Positions 26,415 to 39,584 of a DNA stretch of 64,000 bases are shown piece after piece; position 1 is the stretch's first letter, and every line of letters begins with the position of its first letter. A program made the translations under genes and the position numbers. Source of the DNA: Thermohalobaculum xanthum (lineage in GTDB: Bacteria > Pseudomonadota > Alphaproteobacteria > Rhodobacterales > Rhodobacteraceae); NCBI RefSeq assembly GCF_016623495.1, contig NZ_JAEHHL010000001.1, forward strand, positions 1 through 64,000. The letters run 5' to 3'. Below the pieces are notes generated by a model. The model was not told where the DNA came from, searched no databases, and was given only the letters and a program-made list of their open reading frames with translations.

Positions 26415-27305
26415 TCAACAGCAGTGCGGGGCAGGGTGCGCGCCGCCCGCCCGCTCGATCTCGATGGTCGCATGGACGAAGCCATGCGTCTCGGCCAGCC
26501 GTTTCCTGATCGCGTCGCGCACGCGCCCCGAGTCGGCGCCCTCGGCGATCTCGGCATGCAGCGTGATCATCGGCCGGTCCTCGCTGATCGCCCAGGCGTG
26601 CAGGTGATGGATGCGGCTGATCTTCTCGTCGCGGGACAGGTCCTGGGCGATCGCCGCCAGGTCGACCCCCTGCGGCACCGCTTCCAGCAGGATGCGCCCG
26701 CTGTCCCGCACCACCCGCCAGCCGGCGCCCAGGATCAGGCAGGCGACCACCACCGACAGGATCGGGTCGGCCGGTGTCCAGCCGGTGGCGATGATCACGC
26801 CCGCCGCGACGATCGCCCCGACCGAGCCGAGGATGTCGCCCGCAACATGCAGCATCGCGCTGCGGATGTTCAGCCCGCCGCTTCCGCCATGCAGCAGCCG
26901 GAAGGCGATGATATTCACGCCAAGGCCCAGGATCGCGACGATGATCATGGGCACGCCCATGACCGGCACGGGCGCCAGCAGCCGGTCGACCGCCTCCCAC
27001 AGGATGACGCCCGCGATCAAGAAGAGGGCGATGCCGTTGAGAAAGGCTGCAAGGACCGAGAAGCGGTCGAAGCCGAAGGTCAGCTGCCAGTCCGCGGGCC
27101 TACGCGAGACACGCGCTGCCGCCCAGGCAAGCACCAGCGACGCGAAATCGGTGAGCATGTGCCCGGCATCCGCCAAGAGCGCGAGCGAGCCCGAAAGCCA
27201 GCCCGTGACCGCCTCGACCAGCATGAAGCCCCCGGTCAGGCCGGCCGCAAGCGCAAGCCTGCGGCCGTCGCCGTGGTGATCATGCGGGTGGGCGTGGGCA
27301 CCCAT
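26415..27305 (-). CDS. Cation diffusion facilitator family transporter (Zn/Cd efflux, CzcD/ZitB type)
   Basis: A 296-aa inner-membrane protein with a His-rich N-terminus ([11 protein letters not shown]), six predicted helices and the paired metal-site motifs HMLTD (helix 2) and HVAGD (helix 5) of divalent cation exporters. The C-terminal cytoplasmic domain includes [13 protein letters not shown]. It exports Zn2+ (possibly Co, Cd or Fe) in exchange for protons. It is oddly placed between gap (7 bp away) and pgk (13 bp away) in what looks like one glycolytic/Calvin-type operon. The C-terminal HPAPHCC is an added metal-binding-looking tail. Confidence 0.9.
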   Translation of the reverse strand: MGAHAHPHDHHGDGRRLALAAGLTGGFMLVEAVTGWLSGSLALLADAGHMLTDFASLVLAWAAARVSRRPADWQLTFGFDRFSVLAAFLNGIALFLIAGVILWEAVDRLLAPVPVMGVPMIIVAILGLGVNIIAFRLLHGGSGGLNIRSAMLHVAGDILGSVGAIVAAGVIIATGWTPADPILSVVVACLILGAGWRVVRDSGRILLEAVPQGVDLAAIAQDLSRDEKISRIHHLHAWAISEDRPMITLHAEIAEGADSGRVRDAIRKRLAETHGFVHATIEIERAGGAHPAPHCC

Positions 27306-27312
27306 CTCGGCT

Positions 27313-28314
27313 TCAGATCTTGGCGGCCATCGCGACCGCGGTGTCGCTCATCCGGTTCGAGAAGCCCCACTCGTTGTCGTACCAGGTCAGGATGCGGCAC
27401 AGCGTGCCGTCCATGACCTTGGTCTGGTCCATGTGGAAGACCGACGAGTGGCTGTCGTGGTTGAAGTCGATCGAGACGAGCGGCTCGGTCGTGAAGCCGA
27501 GAATGCCTTTCAGCTTCTGCCCGGCAGCGGCCTCGATCGCGGCGTTGATCTCCTCGACCGAGGTCTTCCTCGACGCCACGAACTTGAAGTCGACGACCGA
27601 GACGTTCGGCGTCGGCACGCGGATCGCGACGCCGTCGAGCTTGCCGTTGAGCTCCGGCATGACCAGGCCCACCGCCTTGGCCGCACCGGTCGAGGTCGGG
27701 ATCATCGACATCGCCGCCGCGCGGGCGCGGTAGAGATCCTTGTGCATGGTGTCGAGCGTCGGCTGGTCGCCCGTGTAGCTGTGGATCGTGGTCATGAAGC
27801 CCTTGTCGATGCCGATCGCCTTGTTCAGCACATAGGCGACGGGCGCGAGGCAGTTCGTGGTGCACGACGCGTTCGAGACCACCATGTCCTCGGCAGTCAG
27901 CGCGTCTTGGTTGACGCCGTAGACGATGGTCTTGTCCGCGCCCGAGGCCGGGGCCGAGACCAGCACGCGCTTCGAGCCGTTCTTGAGATGCGCCGAGGCC
28001 TTGGCCTTGTCGGCGAAGATGCCGGTGCACTCCATCGCGATGTCGACGTCGCCCCAGGGCAGTTCCTCGGGGTTGCGGATCGCGGTGACGCGGATCGGGC
28101 CGCGGCCCACGTCGATGGTGTCGCCGTCGACCTTGACCTCGCCGGGGAAGCGGCCATGCACCGAGTCATATCGCATCAGATGCGCGTTGGTCTCGACCGG
28201 ACCGAGATCGTTGATCGCCACCACCTGGATATCGGTGCGGCCCGACTCGACGATCGCGCGCAGCACGTTGCGCCCGATCCGTCCGAAACCGTTGATCGCG
28301 ACCTTGACCGCCAT
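27313..28314 (-). CDS. gap: Glyceraldehyde-3-phosphate dehydrogenase, type I
   Basis: A 333-aa classical [18 protein letters not shown] is the nucleotide fold, the catalytic Cys is C151 in [13 protein letters not shown], and the partner His lies further on in the [11 protein letters not shown] region. Asp36 in VVAINDLG points to NAD rather than NADP preference, an inference from family rules. AGGGGAG precedes the ATG. It is preceded by a promoter and operator-like dyad (see the entry at 28376) and followed without much gap by the CDF gene, pgk and fba. Serves glycolysis, gluconeogenesis or the Calvin cycle. Confidence 0.96.
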   Translation of the reverse strand: MAVKVAINGFGRIGRNVLRAIVESGRTDIQVVAINDLGPVETNAHLMRYDSVHGRFPGEVKVDGDTIDVGRGPIRVTAIRNPEELPWGDVDIAMECTGIFADKAKASAHLKNGSKRVLVSAPASGADKTIVYGVNQDALTAEDMVVSNASCTTNCLAPVAYVLNKAIGIDKGFMTTIHSYTGDQPTLDTMHKDLYRARAAAMSMIPTSTGAAKAVGLVMPELNGKLDGVAIRVPTPNVSVVDFKFVASRKTSVEEINAAIEAAAGQKLKGILGFTTEPLVSIDFNHDSHSSVFHMDQTKVMDGTLCRILTWYDNEWGFSNRMSDTAVAMAAKI

Positions 28315-28375
28315 GTCGTTCTCCCCTGGCTGGAAGCGCGCGAGGAAAAGCGCGCGCGGAAATGATTTCGCCGCG

Positions 28376-28403
28376 CTTATACCTGCCCTGACAGGGGAAT
28401 CAA
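28376..28403 (-). promoter_or_regulatory. Promoter of gap with dyad between -35 and -10
   Basis: On the minus strand TTGATT (28403-28398) and TATAAG (28381-28376) are 16 bp apart. The spacer contains CCCTGACAGGG (28386-28396), a dyad with one central base, placed like a repressor operator. The start codon is 62 bp downstream. Confidence 0.55.
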
Positions 28404-28547
28404 TCTGCGCGCCTGTGCGTGACGCGATATGACGCGCGCCGCGCCTTCGCGGGCCTGACGTTCATCCGGGGTGAGTGCGAGCGAGCGCGCCCGGCGCTCC
28501 GGTCCGCGGCGACGCGCGAGCCGCGCGTCAAAGTCCCGCGAAGGATC

Positions 28548-28577
28548 GGGCGCCGTCACGGTCCAGCGACGGCGCCC
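28548..28577 (-). terminator. Strong hairpin after tkt
   Basis: A 10-bp perfect stem (GGGCGCCGTC with GACGGCGCCC, 28548-28557 and 28568-28577), 9-18 bp beyond the tkt stop. No T-run follows on the minus strand, so it may slow or protect rather than end transcription; gap lies downstream. Confidence 0.45.
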
Positions 28578-28585
28578 GTCAATCA

Positions 28586-30604
28586 TCAAAGAAGAGATTT
28601 AGCCTTTTCAGCAACGGCTTCAGCGGTGATTCCGAAGTGCTGGTAGAGCTTGTCATACGGTGCCGAGGCACCGAAGCTCTCCATCCCGACGAAGGCCGCC
28701 TTGGCATCGCGCCCGCGTTCGCCCGACAGCCAGCGGTCCCAGCCCTGCTGAACCGCGGCCTCGACGCCCACGCGCACGGGGCCCGCGGGCAGCACGCGCT
28801 TGCGGTATGCCTCGGGCTGCGCGGCGAAAAGCTCGAAGCACGGGGCCGAGACGACGCGCGCGCCGATCCCCTCCTGCTCGAGCAGTTCACGCGCCGCCAG
28901 CGCGATCTCGACCTCCGAGCCGGTCGCCATCAGAATCACTTGGCGCCGGTGGTCGGCCTCGGCCAGCACATAGGCGCCCTGCGCGGTCAGGTTCTTGGTG
29001 CTGTGCTTGCCGCGCACCGTGGGCAGGTTCTGCCGCGTAAGTGCGAGCACCGACGGCGCGTCCTGCGTCGTCAGCGCGATCTCCCATGCCTCGGCGGTCT
29101 CGACCGCGTCGGCCGGGCGGAAGACCTGCATGTTGGGGATCGCGCGCAGCGCCGCCAGGTGCTCGACCGGCTGGTGCGTCGGCCCGTCCTCGCCCAGGCC
29201 GATCGAGTCGTGGGTCATGACATAGACCACGCGCTTGCCCATCAGCGCCGAGAGGCGCATCGCCGGACGCGCATAGTCCGAGAAGACAAGGAAGGTGCCG
29301 CCATAGGGCACCACGCCGCCATGCAGCGCCATGCCGTTCATCGCCGCCGCCATGCCGTGCTCGCGGATGCCATAATAGACGTAGCGGCCCTTGCGGTCGG
29401 TCTCGTCGAACATGCCCAGCCCGTCGGTCAGGGTGTTGTTCGAGCCGGTGAGATCGGCCGAGCCGCCGATCGTCTCGGGCATCGCCGGGTTGATCGCGGC
29501 CAGCGCCATCTCGGAGGCCTTGCGCGTGGCGACCTTGGGTGCATCGGCCACGATCTGCTTCTTCAGCGCGTTGATCGTGCGGCCCAGCTTGGCCGGCGCC
29601 TCGCCGCTCATCACGCGGTCGAGTTCCTTCTGCCTCGCCGGGCTCAGCCCGGCGCGGGCGCCTTCCCAGGCGGCGCGGGCCTCGGCGCCGCGCGCGGCGG
29701 CCTGTGCCCAGTCGGCGCGAATCGCTTCCGGAACCTCGAAGGGTCCGTGGCTCCAGCCATAGGCGGCGCGAACGCTCTCGATCTCCTTGGCGCCCAGCGG
29801 CGATCCGTGCGCCTTGGCGCTGTCCTGCTTGGTCGGCGCGCCGAAGCCGATATGCGTGCGGCAGGCGATCAGGGTGGGGCGCTTGTTGCCCTTGGCCCAT
29901 GCCATTGCCGCGTCGATCTGGGCGTAGTCATGCCCGTCGATCGCCTTGACCTCCCAGCCCGAGGCCTTGAACCGCGCCAGCTGGTCGGTGCGGTCCGACA
30001 GGTCCAGCTTGCCGTCGATCGAGATGCCGTTGTCGTCCCACAGCACGATCAGTCGCGAAAGCTGCTGGCGCCCGGCCAGCGAGATCGCCTCCTGGCTGAT
30101 GCCCTCCATCAGGCAGCCATCGCCCGCGATGACCCAGGTGCGGTGGTCGATCACCTTCTTGCCAAACCGCGCGCGCAGCGATTCCTCGGCCATGGCCATG
30201 CCCACAGCGTTGGCAAGCCCCTGTCCAAGCGGGCCAGTCGTGGTCTCGATGCCCGCGGCATGGCCGTATTCCGGGTGCCCGGCGGTCTTCGAGCCCAGCT
30301 GGCGGAAGTTCTTCACCTCGTTGAGCGTCATCCCGGGATAGCCGGTGAGGTGCAGGAGCCCGTAGAGCAGCATCGAGCCATGCCCCGCCGACAGCACGAA
30401 ACGGTCGCGGTCGGCCCAGTCGGGGGCCTTGGGATCGAATCGAAGATGCCGATCGAACAGCACCGTCGCGACGTCGGCCATGCCCATCGGCATGCCCGGA
30501 TGGCCCGAATTCGCGGTCTCGACCGCATCGATGGCCAGGACGCGCAGCGCCGTCGCCATACCAAAGAGCCGCGGCTCGGCCGCCTTCATCGCCTTGATGT
30601 CCAC
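28586..30604 (-). CDS. tkt: Transketolase
   Basis: A 672-aa ThDP enzyme of the pentose phosphate and Calvin cycles, transferring two-carbon units between sugar phosphates. Features in order: substrate and ThDP residues around [14 protein letters not shown], the PP-domain motif ending in [13 protein letters not shown], the Pyr-domain [39 protein letters not shown], and a C-terminal domain. I start it at a GTG (30604; [12 protein letters not shown]) because GAGGA stands a few bases upstream and homologues begin MDI; the in-frame ATG at 30589 is the alternative. Normal length. Upstream of gap, same strand. Confidence 0.95.
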   Translation of the reverse strand: MDIKAMKAAEPRLFGMATALRVLAIDAVETANSGHPGMPMGMADVATVLFDRHLRFDPKAPDWADRDRFVLSAGHGSMLLYGLLHLTGYPGMTLNEVKNFRQLGSKTAGHPEYGHAAGIETTTGPLGQGLANAVGMAMAEESLRARFGKKVIDHRTWVIAGDGCLMEGISQEAISLAGRQQLSRLIVLWDDNGISIDGKLDLSDRTDQLARFKASGWEVKAIDGHDYAQIDAAMAWAKGNKRPTLIACRTHIGFGAPTKQDSAKAHGSPLGAKEIESVRAAYGWSHGPFEVPEAIRADWAQAAARGAEARAAWEGARAGLSPARQKELDRVMSGEAPAKLGRTINALKKQIVADAPKVATRKASEMALAAINPAMPETIGGSADLTGSNNTLTDGLGMFDETDRKGRYVYYGIREHGMAAAMNGMALHGGVVPYGGTFLVFSDYARPAMRLSALMGKRVVYVMTHDSIGLGEDGPTHQPVEHLAALRAIPNMQVFRPADAVETAEAWEIALTTQDAPSVLALTRQNLPTVRGKHSTKNLTAQGAYVLAEADHRRQVILMATGSEVEIALAARELLEQEGIGARVVSAPCFELFAAQPEAYRKRVLPAGPVRVGVEAAVQQGWDRWLSGERGRDAKAAFVGMESFGASAPYDKLYQHFGITAEAVAEKAKSLL

Positions 30605-30843
30605 GCGTGGTCCTCGTGCAGCTGAGACAGGCCCGGTGCCGGGGCCGTCAGATGTCCTTCGCGCCGCGCCTTGCGCCCGGCGCCCGAATGCGGCGGGACA
30701 ATGCGTATGGCGTGCGGGGCGGTCAAGTGCGCGGATGCCGCCCACCGGGGGGCACGGGCCGTCATGGGTCCGGATCTTGTGTCCCTCAGGTCACGATGCC
30801 AGGGAAGAAGGCGTGCCGAACCGCGCGTGTTCCTTATTCGTTC

Positions 30844-30859
30844 ACACCATGCGTGGTGT
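30844..30859. promoter_or_regulatory. NrdR box-like palindrome 1
   Basis: A 16-bp site ACACCATGCGTGGTGT: perfect 6-bp arms ACACCA/TGGTGT around TGCG. It has the size and outer bases of NrdR boxes (ACAC..GTGT), which repress ribonucleotide reductase genes when dATP is ample. Confidence 0.55.
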
Positions 30860-30957
30860 ATAGTTTTCGTCAACCCACAAAATCTGGGGTTAGGACGAAA
30901 AAACGCGATTGACCCGACTCTGAACCTTCATAAAAGTGGACGTTGTCGGGCGCGGAA

Positions 30958-30973
30958 CCACAACATGTGGTGT
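30958..30973. promoter_or_regulatory. NrdR box-like palindrome 2
   Basis: CCACAACATGTGGTGT, symmetric at 12 of 16 positions, centred 114 bp from the first box and about 150 bp before the nrdJ start. Together they suggest NrdR control of nrdJ; the spacing is larger than the roughly three helical turns usual for NrdR pairs. Confidence 0.5.
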
Positions 30974-31117
30974 TGGGCGCGGCATCCGGGGGCGGCTCAG
31001 CGCAAGCCTCACAAGCAAACTAGTCAGGTGTAGCCGGCGTTCAACGCGATCCGGCAACCGGTGGAGGTCATCCGCCGGACAGAACAAGAGTCGCCGTCGC
31101 AGGCGGGGGAGTGGGAA

Positions 31118-34801
<3,684 letters not shown>

Positions 34802-34803
34802 GT

Positions 34804-34860
34804 TGACGAGGGGCGCGGGCGGGGGCTGGTCCCTCGCCTCCGCCCGCTGCCCCCTCGTCA
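34804..34860 (+). other. Large stem-loop right after nrdJ
   Basis: TGACGAGGGGC (34804-34814) pairs with GCCCCCTCGTCA (34849-34860), and the inner GCGGGCGG pairs with CCGCCCGC. It starts 3 bp after the nrdJ stop and has no T-run, so it is probably an mRNA 3'-end protecting structure ahead of the true terminator. Confidence 0.55.
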
Positions 34861-34936
34861 GTCAAGGAATGGAATCAGGCCGCAGGCGAGAACCGGTCGG
34901 GCAGATAACAAGTACTGACGGACCTGATATCTGACT

Positions 34937-34969
34937 GGGAGGGGTGGCTTGGCCCCTCCCGTTTTCTTT
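34937..34969 (+). terminator. Intrinsic terminator of nrdJ
   Basis: GGGAGGGG (34937-34944) pairs with CCCCTCCC (34953-34960) around an 8-nt loop, followed by GTTTTCTTT. It lies 136 bp past the nrdJ stop and 25 bp before the convergent MFS gene's stop. Confidence 0.88.
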
Positions 34970-34994
34970 GCCGACTGGGCCCGCGCGGGCGGGC

Positions 34995-36236
34995 TCAGTC
35001 CTCGTCCCCCGCCGTGATGGCCGAGGCGGGGATCGCCAGCAGGCACAGAAGGGCCGCGAGCCCCAGCCCGGCCGAGACCGCCAGCACGCCGGTGCCGATC
35101 CGCTCGATCAGCAGCGCGAAGACGAAGGGTGCGGCCGCCTGTGCGAAGCGCGCCGGCACCGTCAGCACGCCTTGCCGGTGCCCGTATCCCGACGGCCCGA
35201 AGATGGCGAGGGGCAACGTGCCCTTGGCGATCGTCAGGATGCCGTTGCCGGCCCCGTGCAGCAGCGCGAAGCCCGCGGCGAAGGGCGCGCCAAGGCTGAT
35301 CAGGCCCAGCGCCGCCAGCGGGTGACCCAGCGTGGCGAGTCGCGCCGATAAGAGTGGGCTGAACCGCTGCAGGACGCCGAACTCCAGCACTCGCCCGGCC
35401 ACCTGTGCCGGGCCCACCAGCGCCGCGGCCGCGATGGCCGCGACCGGGGTTACCCCCGATGCCTGCAGCAGCTGGGGCAGATGCGCCGCCATGGCAGTGC
35501 TGACGAACCAGGTGATGGCAAAGACGAAGCCGAGCAGAAGCATCAGCCTCGGATGTGGTTCGGACCTGGCAACCGGTGCCGGCGCGGGCGCGGGTGCAGG
35601 CGCGCCGGGCCCGGTGCCGGGAACGGCTGCCGCCAGGACCGTCGCATCCGGTGCCGCCGCGGCCGCCTCCGTGGCGCCGCGCGGCAGGCACAGAAGGTTG
35701 AGCGGGAGCCCGACGACAAGCTGCATCGCGGCCCAGACAAAGCAGGCGCCGCGCCAGCCGATCTCTGCCTCCAGCCAGGCCGACACCGGCCAGCAGATCG
35801 TGCTCGCCAAGCCCGCCAGCAGCGTGATCCCGGTGATGGCCCCGCGGGCCTTCCGACCATAGGCCTGGGCAAGCGCGGCAAAGGCGGATTCATACAGTCC
35901 CATCGACATGCCGATGCCCAGGACCAGCCAGCCCACCACCATCACCGCCGGCTGCGGCGCCGCTCCCAGCAGCGCCAATCCTGCCGCGAATACCAGGTTC
36001 GAGGCCGCCAGCACCCCGCGCCCGCCGAAGCGGTCGATCCGCCGCCCGGCCCGCGGCCCAAGCAGTGCCGAGATCACCAGCGCGCCCGAGAAGGCGCCGA
36101 ACACCAGCCCGGTCGACACGCCAAGATCGCGCGCCATCGGCCCGGCAAGGATCGCGGGCAGGTAGAAGGTCGATCCCCAGGCCAGCGTCTGTGCGCTGCC
36201 AAGCGCGAGGACGACGCGGTGACGCTGGCTCAGCAT
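34995..36236 (-). CDS. MFS transporter
   Basis: A 413-aa major facilitator with about 12 predicted helices in two halves. The MFS loop signature is close to GPRAGRRIDRFGGRGV (about 60-75), and an unusual Ala/Pro-rich linker (APAPAPAPAPV) near 213-223 joins the halves. Substrate not deducible; it may export a small metabolite or drug. Convergent with nrdJ and divergent from the Liv-type binding protein across 318 bp. Confidence 0.85.
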   Translation of the reverse strand: MLSQRHRVVLALGSAQTLAWGSTFYLPAILAGPMARDLGVSTGLVFGAFSGALVISALLGPRAGRRIDRFGGRGVLAASNLVFAAGLALLGAAPQPAVMVVGWLVLGIGMSMGLYESAFAALAQAYGRKARGAITGITLLAGLASTICWPVSAWLEAEIGWRGACFVWAAMQLVVGLPLNLLCLPRGATEAAAAAPDATVLAAAVPGTGPGAPAPAPAPAPVARSEPHPRLMLLLGFVFAITWFVSTAMAAHLPQLLQASGVTPVAAIAAAALVGPAQVAGRVLEFGVLQRFSPLLSARLATLGHPLAALGLISLGAPFAAGFALLHGAGNGILTIAKGTLPLAIFGPSGYGHRQGVLTVPARFAQAAAPFVFALLIERIGTGVLAVSAGLGLAALLCLLAIPASAITAGDED

Positions 36237-36554
36237 GAGGGCGCCGCGGAACGGGCGCAGGGCAGGGTCAGGAACATCGGCACAATAAACCCCCGGGGCA
36301 CGGAATGTGCGCCACGCTAGCGCGGCCCGTGGCGTCCTTCACGCCATTTCTGGGACACGCGCGTCCGCCGCCGGGCGACTGGGTGGGGTCGCACGCACGC
36401 CGCGCCGCTCCCACGCGCGCGTTGCCCCGCGGCCTCGCCCCTCGGTGCCGGCCCGCAAAACGGGTGTGGCCGTCCTGCAAATCCCGTGGCATGAAGATCG
36501 GCGACGGGCGCCGCCGAACGGCGCCGGCGTAGTGGAACGGGAGGGCGCACGCAC
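36237..36554. other. Divergent intergenic region between MFS gene and binding-protein gene
   Basis: No gene or RNA is seen in these 318 bp. It is GC-rich, with short inverted repeats such as CGCCACGCTAGCGCGG near 36310. It must carry both promoters; GGGAGG lies 10 bp before the binding-protein ATG. Confidence 0.4.
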
Positions 36555-37691
36555 ATGAAGAAGCTTCTGACGGCCGGGGTCGCGGCCATGGCGCTGATCT
36601 CGGCCTCGGCATCGGCCGAGACCAGGATCGGCATGATCACCACGCTGTCGGGCGGCGGCTCGCATCTCGGCATCGACGTGCGCGACGGCTTCGAGCTGGC
36701 GCTGAAACAGTCGGGTCGCTCGGATGTCGAGCTGATCGTGCGCGACGACGCCAACAAGCCGGATGTCGCCAAGAGCCTGTCCGACGAGCTGATCCAGTCC
36801 GAGAAGGTCGACATCCTGACCGGCATCATCTTCTCGAACCTCGCGATGGCGGTGGTGCCAGGCGCGGTGCGTGACGTGTTCTACATCAGCCCGAATGCCG
36901 GCCCCAGCGCGCTGGCGGGCAAGCTGTGCAATCCCAACTACTTCAACGTCGCCTGGCAGAACGACAACCTGCACGAGGCGATGGGCGGCTACATGAAGCA
37001 GGCCGGCCTGCAGAAGCCTTTCATCCTCGCGCCGAACTACCCGGCCGGGACCGATGCGCTGAACGGCTTCAAGCGTTTCTACGGCGAGGAGGGGCTGGCG
37101 GGCGAGATCTACACCCAGCTTGGCCAGACCGACTACGCCGCCGAGATCGCGCAGATCCGCGCCAGCGGCGCCGATTCCGTGTTCTTCTTCCTGCCGGGCG
37201 GCATGGGCATCGCCTTCATGAAGCAGTACGCCGCCGCCAATGTCGGCATCCCGGTCTTCGGCCCCGCCTTCTCGTTCGACGAGATCATCGTCCAGGCGCT
37301 GGGCGATGCGGCGATCGGGGTCAAGAACACCTCGCAGTGGGCCTATGATCTCGACAACGACGCCAACAAGGCCTTCGTCGAGAGCTTCCGCGCCGAGTTC
37401 GGCCGCACGCCCACGCTCTATGCCAGCCAGGGCTTCGACACGGCGAACCTGATCCTCTCGGCGCTCGACAAGGCCGCGCCCGGCGACAAGGACGCCTTCC
37501 GCGCGGCGCTCGAGGCGGCCGAGTTCACCTCGGTGCGTGGCGATTTCAAGTTCGGCCCCAACCACCACCCGATCCAGGACATCTATGTCCGCGAGGTGGT
37601 GGCGGGTCCCGAGGGCAAGCCGACGAACAAGCTGGTCGGCATCGCGCTCGAGGACCACGCCGATGCCTACGCGGCCGAGTGCAAGATGTAA
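36555..37691 (+). CDS. Branched-chain-amino-acid-type ABC transporter substrate-binding protein
   Basis: A 378-aa periplasmic type I binding protein (LivJ/peripla_BP_6). It has a signal peptide with a cleavage site after ASASA (about residue 21). The mature protein begins ETRIGMITTLSGGGSHLGIDVRDGFELAL, and ILTGIIFSNLAMAVVP and APNYPAGTDALNGFKRFY are typical of family members that bind amino acids, aromatic acids or amides. No cognate permease follows directly; a Liv-type permease/ATPase set starts 3.6 kb later. A strong hairpin (37737-37769) comes after the stop. Confidence 0.88.
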   Translation: MKKLLTAGVAAMALISASASAETRIGMITTLSGGGSHLGIDVRDGFELALKQSGRSDVELIVRDDANKPDVAKSLSDELIQSEKVDILTGIIFSNLAMAVVPGAVRDVFYISPNAGPSALAGKLCNPNYFNVAWQNDNLHEAMGGYMKQAGLQKPFILAPNYPAGTDALNGFKRFYGEEGLAGEIYTQLGQTDYAAEIAQIRASGADSVFFFLPGGMGIAFMKQYAAANVGIPVFGPAFSFDEIIVQALGDAAIGVKNTSQWAYDLDNDANKAFVESFRAEFGRTPTLYASQGFDTANLILSALDKAAPGDKDAFRAALEAAEFTSVRGDFKFGPNHHPIQDIYVREVVAGPEGKPTNKLVGIALEDHADAYAAECKM

Positions 37692-37736
37692 GCGGCCATC
37701 AGGGAACGGGTGCCCGGCCCGATGCGCCGGACACCC

Positions 37737-37769
37737 GCACGGCCGCGTCGCGTGGCGGCGCGGCCGTGC
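37737..37769 (+). other. Long GC hairpin after the binding-protein gene
   Basis: GCACGGCCGCG (37737-37747) pairs with CGCGGCCGTGC (37759-37769) in a perfect 11-bp stem. No T-run follows. Likely stabilises the mRNA end or uncouples the cyclase gene downstream. Confidence 0.55.
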
Positions 37770-37807
37770 GCTACCGGCCGTGACCGCGGGCCGGTATAGT
37801 CTCGCTC

Positions 37808-39565
37808 ATGTCCGAACGTTTCCAGCGTAGCCTCGCCGCCATCGTCGCCGCGGACGTGGTGGGCTATTCGCGCCTTGTCGGGACGGACGAGGAAGGCACG
37901 CTTGCCGCGTTGCGTGCCGTTCGCCGCGACGTGGTCGCGCCGCTTCTGGCCGATCATGGCGGGCGCGTCGCGAACACTGCGGGCGACAGCCTGCTCATCG
38001 AGTTTCCAAGCGGGGTGGGCGCCGTGCGCTTCGCCCTGTGCCTGCAACGTGCCATGGCCGACCGGGTCGCCGCGGGCGGGGCGCTCAGGTTTCGCGTCGG
38101 CGTCAACGTCGGCGACGTGGTGCGCGACGGCGAGGACCTTCTGGGCGATGGCGTGAACATTGCCGCGCGGCTCGAGGCGATCGCCGAGCCGGGGGGCATC
38201 GCGCTGGCAGAGGACGCGCATCGCCTGCTGGGCGAGAACCGCGACATCCGCTGGCGCGATGGCGGGGTGCAGCGGCTCAAGAACATCGCGCGGCCCGTCC
38301 GTGTCTTCAGATGGCTTCCGGACGACGATGCCGGGTCACTCGCTGCGGACGGCGCCGGGCGCGGCCCCGCGATCGGCGCCGACAAGCCCTCGATCGCGGT
38401 GCTGCCCTTCGAGCCGGTCGGTGCCGACCCCGACCAGGCGATCTTCTGCGACGGCCTCACCGAGGACATCATCACCATGCTGTCCAAGCTCGACGGCCTG
38501 CGGGTGGTCGCGCGGGCGTCGAGCTTCGCGCTGCGCGACCGGCAGCTCGATCCGCGCGACGCCGCGCGCGAGCTGGGTGTGCGCCATGTCCTGCATGGCA
38601 GCGTGCGCAAGAGCGGGAACCGCTTGCGCATCTCGGCCCAGCTTGTCGACGCGGCCGACGGCAGCACGCTCTGGGCCGAGCGCTACGACCGGACGATGGA
38701 CGACATCTTCGCGATCCAGGACGAGATCACCCTGGTCGTCGCCACCGAGATGCAGGTGTGCCTGACCGACGGCGAGCAGGCCCGGCTGCGTTATGTCACG
38801 ACCTCGAACGTCGCGGCCTGGACGCTCTGGGCGAAGGGGCTCGCGCACCTGCGCAGCGCCGTGACGCGGGAGGGCATGGGACCGGCGCGAGAGTACTGGG
38901 AGCGTGCGCTCGCGCTCGACCCCGACTCGGCCGCGCTCAACGCGATGCTGGGCTTCATGCACGCGCTCGATGCCCGCTTCGGCTGGTGGGAGGAGCGCCC
39001 CGTCGCCCTCGGCAAGGCGCGGGCCTATGCCGAGCGCGCGCTTGATCTCGACCAGAAGAATGCCGACGCGCACATGGCGCTGTCGCTCGCGGGGCTCTTC
39101 GAGGGGAGGTTCGACGAAGCGGTGACCGCTGCGCGCCGGGCCGTCGCGCTCGCCCCGGGCTCGGCCGACACGGCCGACGTGGCAAGCTTCGTGCTGACGC
39201 CATGCGGCTTTCCCGACGAGGCGATCGCCCTCAGCCGCCGCGCGATGTCGCTCAGCCCGCATCATCCGCCCGTCTATTTCGGCCAGCTTGGCAATGCCTG
39301 CCACCATGCCGGGCGCATCGAGGAGGCGATCGCGGCCTTCGAGCAATACGAGGCCAGGAGCCCGGGTTTCGGCCTCGTCGACCTGGTGATCATCCACCAG
39401 CAGAGCGGGCGGGCCGAGGAGGCCCGCGCCTGCGCGCGGCGGTTACTGGACGCCCGGCCGGGCTTCACCGTCGAGGCCTGGAGCCGGACGCAGTTCCGCC
39501 GCGACCAGGAACGGCTTGCGCGGGATCTCGACGCGCTGCGCGAGGCCGGAGTTCCGTCCGGCTGA
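37808..39565 (+). CDS. Class III adenylate/guanylate cyclase with TolB-like and TPR regions (paralogue 1)
   Basis: A 585-aa cytoplasmic protein with an N-terminal class III cyclase domain (about 1-175). AIVAADVVGYSRLVGTDEEGT carries a metal Asp (D16), TAGDSLLIEF the second metal site, and GVNIAARLEAIAEPGG the transition-state Asn/Arg. A linker leads to a TolB-like region (KPSIAVLPFEPVG, FCDGLTEDIITMLS, about 195-315), then TPR-like repeats (about 330-560). Such proteins make cAMP or cGMP in response to protein partners; none is known here. It is clearly paralogous to the gene at 55371 and stands between a Liv-type binding protein and the acdR/acdS pair. Confidence 0.9.
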   Translation: MSERFQRSLAAIVAADVVGYSRLVGTDEEGTLAALRAVRRDVVAPLLADHGGRVANTAGDSLLIEFPSGVGAVRFALCLQRAMADRVAAGGALRFRVGVNVGDVVRDGEDLLGDGVNIAARLEAIAEPGGIALAEDAHRLLGENRDIRWRDGGVQRLKNIARPVRVFRWLPDDDAGSLAADGAGRGPAIGADKPSIAVLPFEPVGADPDQAIFCDGLTEDIITMLSKLDGLRVVARASSFALRDRQLDPRDAARELGVRHVLHGSVRKSGNRLRISAQLVDAADGSTLWAERYDRTMDDIFAIQDEITLVVATEMQVCLTDGEQARLRYVTTSNVAAWTLWAKGLAHLRSAVTREGMGPAREYWERALALDPDSAALNAMLGFMHALDARFGWWEERPVALGKARAYAERALDLDQKNADAHMALSLAGLFEGRFDEAVTAARRAVALAPGSADTADVASFVLTPCGFPDEAIALSRRAMSLSPHHPPVYFGQLGNACHHAGRIEEAIAAFEQYEARSPGFGLVDLVIIHQQSGRAEEARACARRLLDARPGFTVEAWSRTQFRRDQERLARDLDALREAGVPSG

Positions 39566-39584
39566 GCCCGGCGGGGCGACCCCC

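Larger units (their letters stand above)
30605..31117. other. Divergent 513-bp intergenic region between tkt and nrdJ
   Basis: No gene is seen. It holds two NrdR-like boxes (separate entries), a lower-GC stretch from about 30830 to 30945 with a possible nrdJ promoter TTGACC-N16-TAAAAG (30909-30936), and near 31045-31080 a set of short inverted repeats (CCGGC/GCCGG, GGTGGA/TCCGCC) that could fold in the nrdJ leader. No cobalamin riboswitch conserved box was found. Confidence 0.5.

Noticed and set aside
31000-31117. Cobalamin riboswitch before nrdJ
   Set aside because: B12-dependent reductase genes sometimes have one, but I find no conserved GCCACTG-type B12 box and the leader is too short for the full fold.
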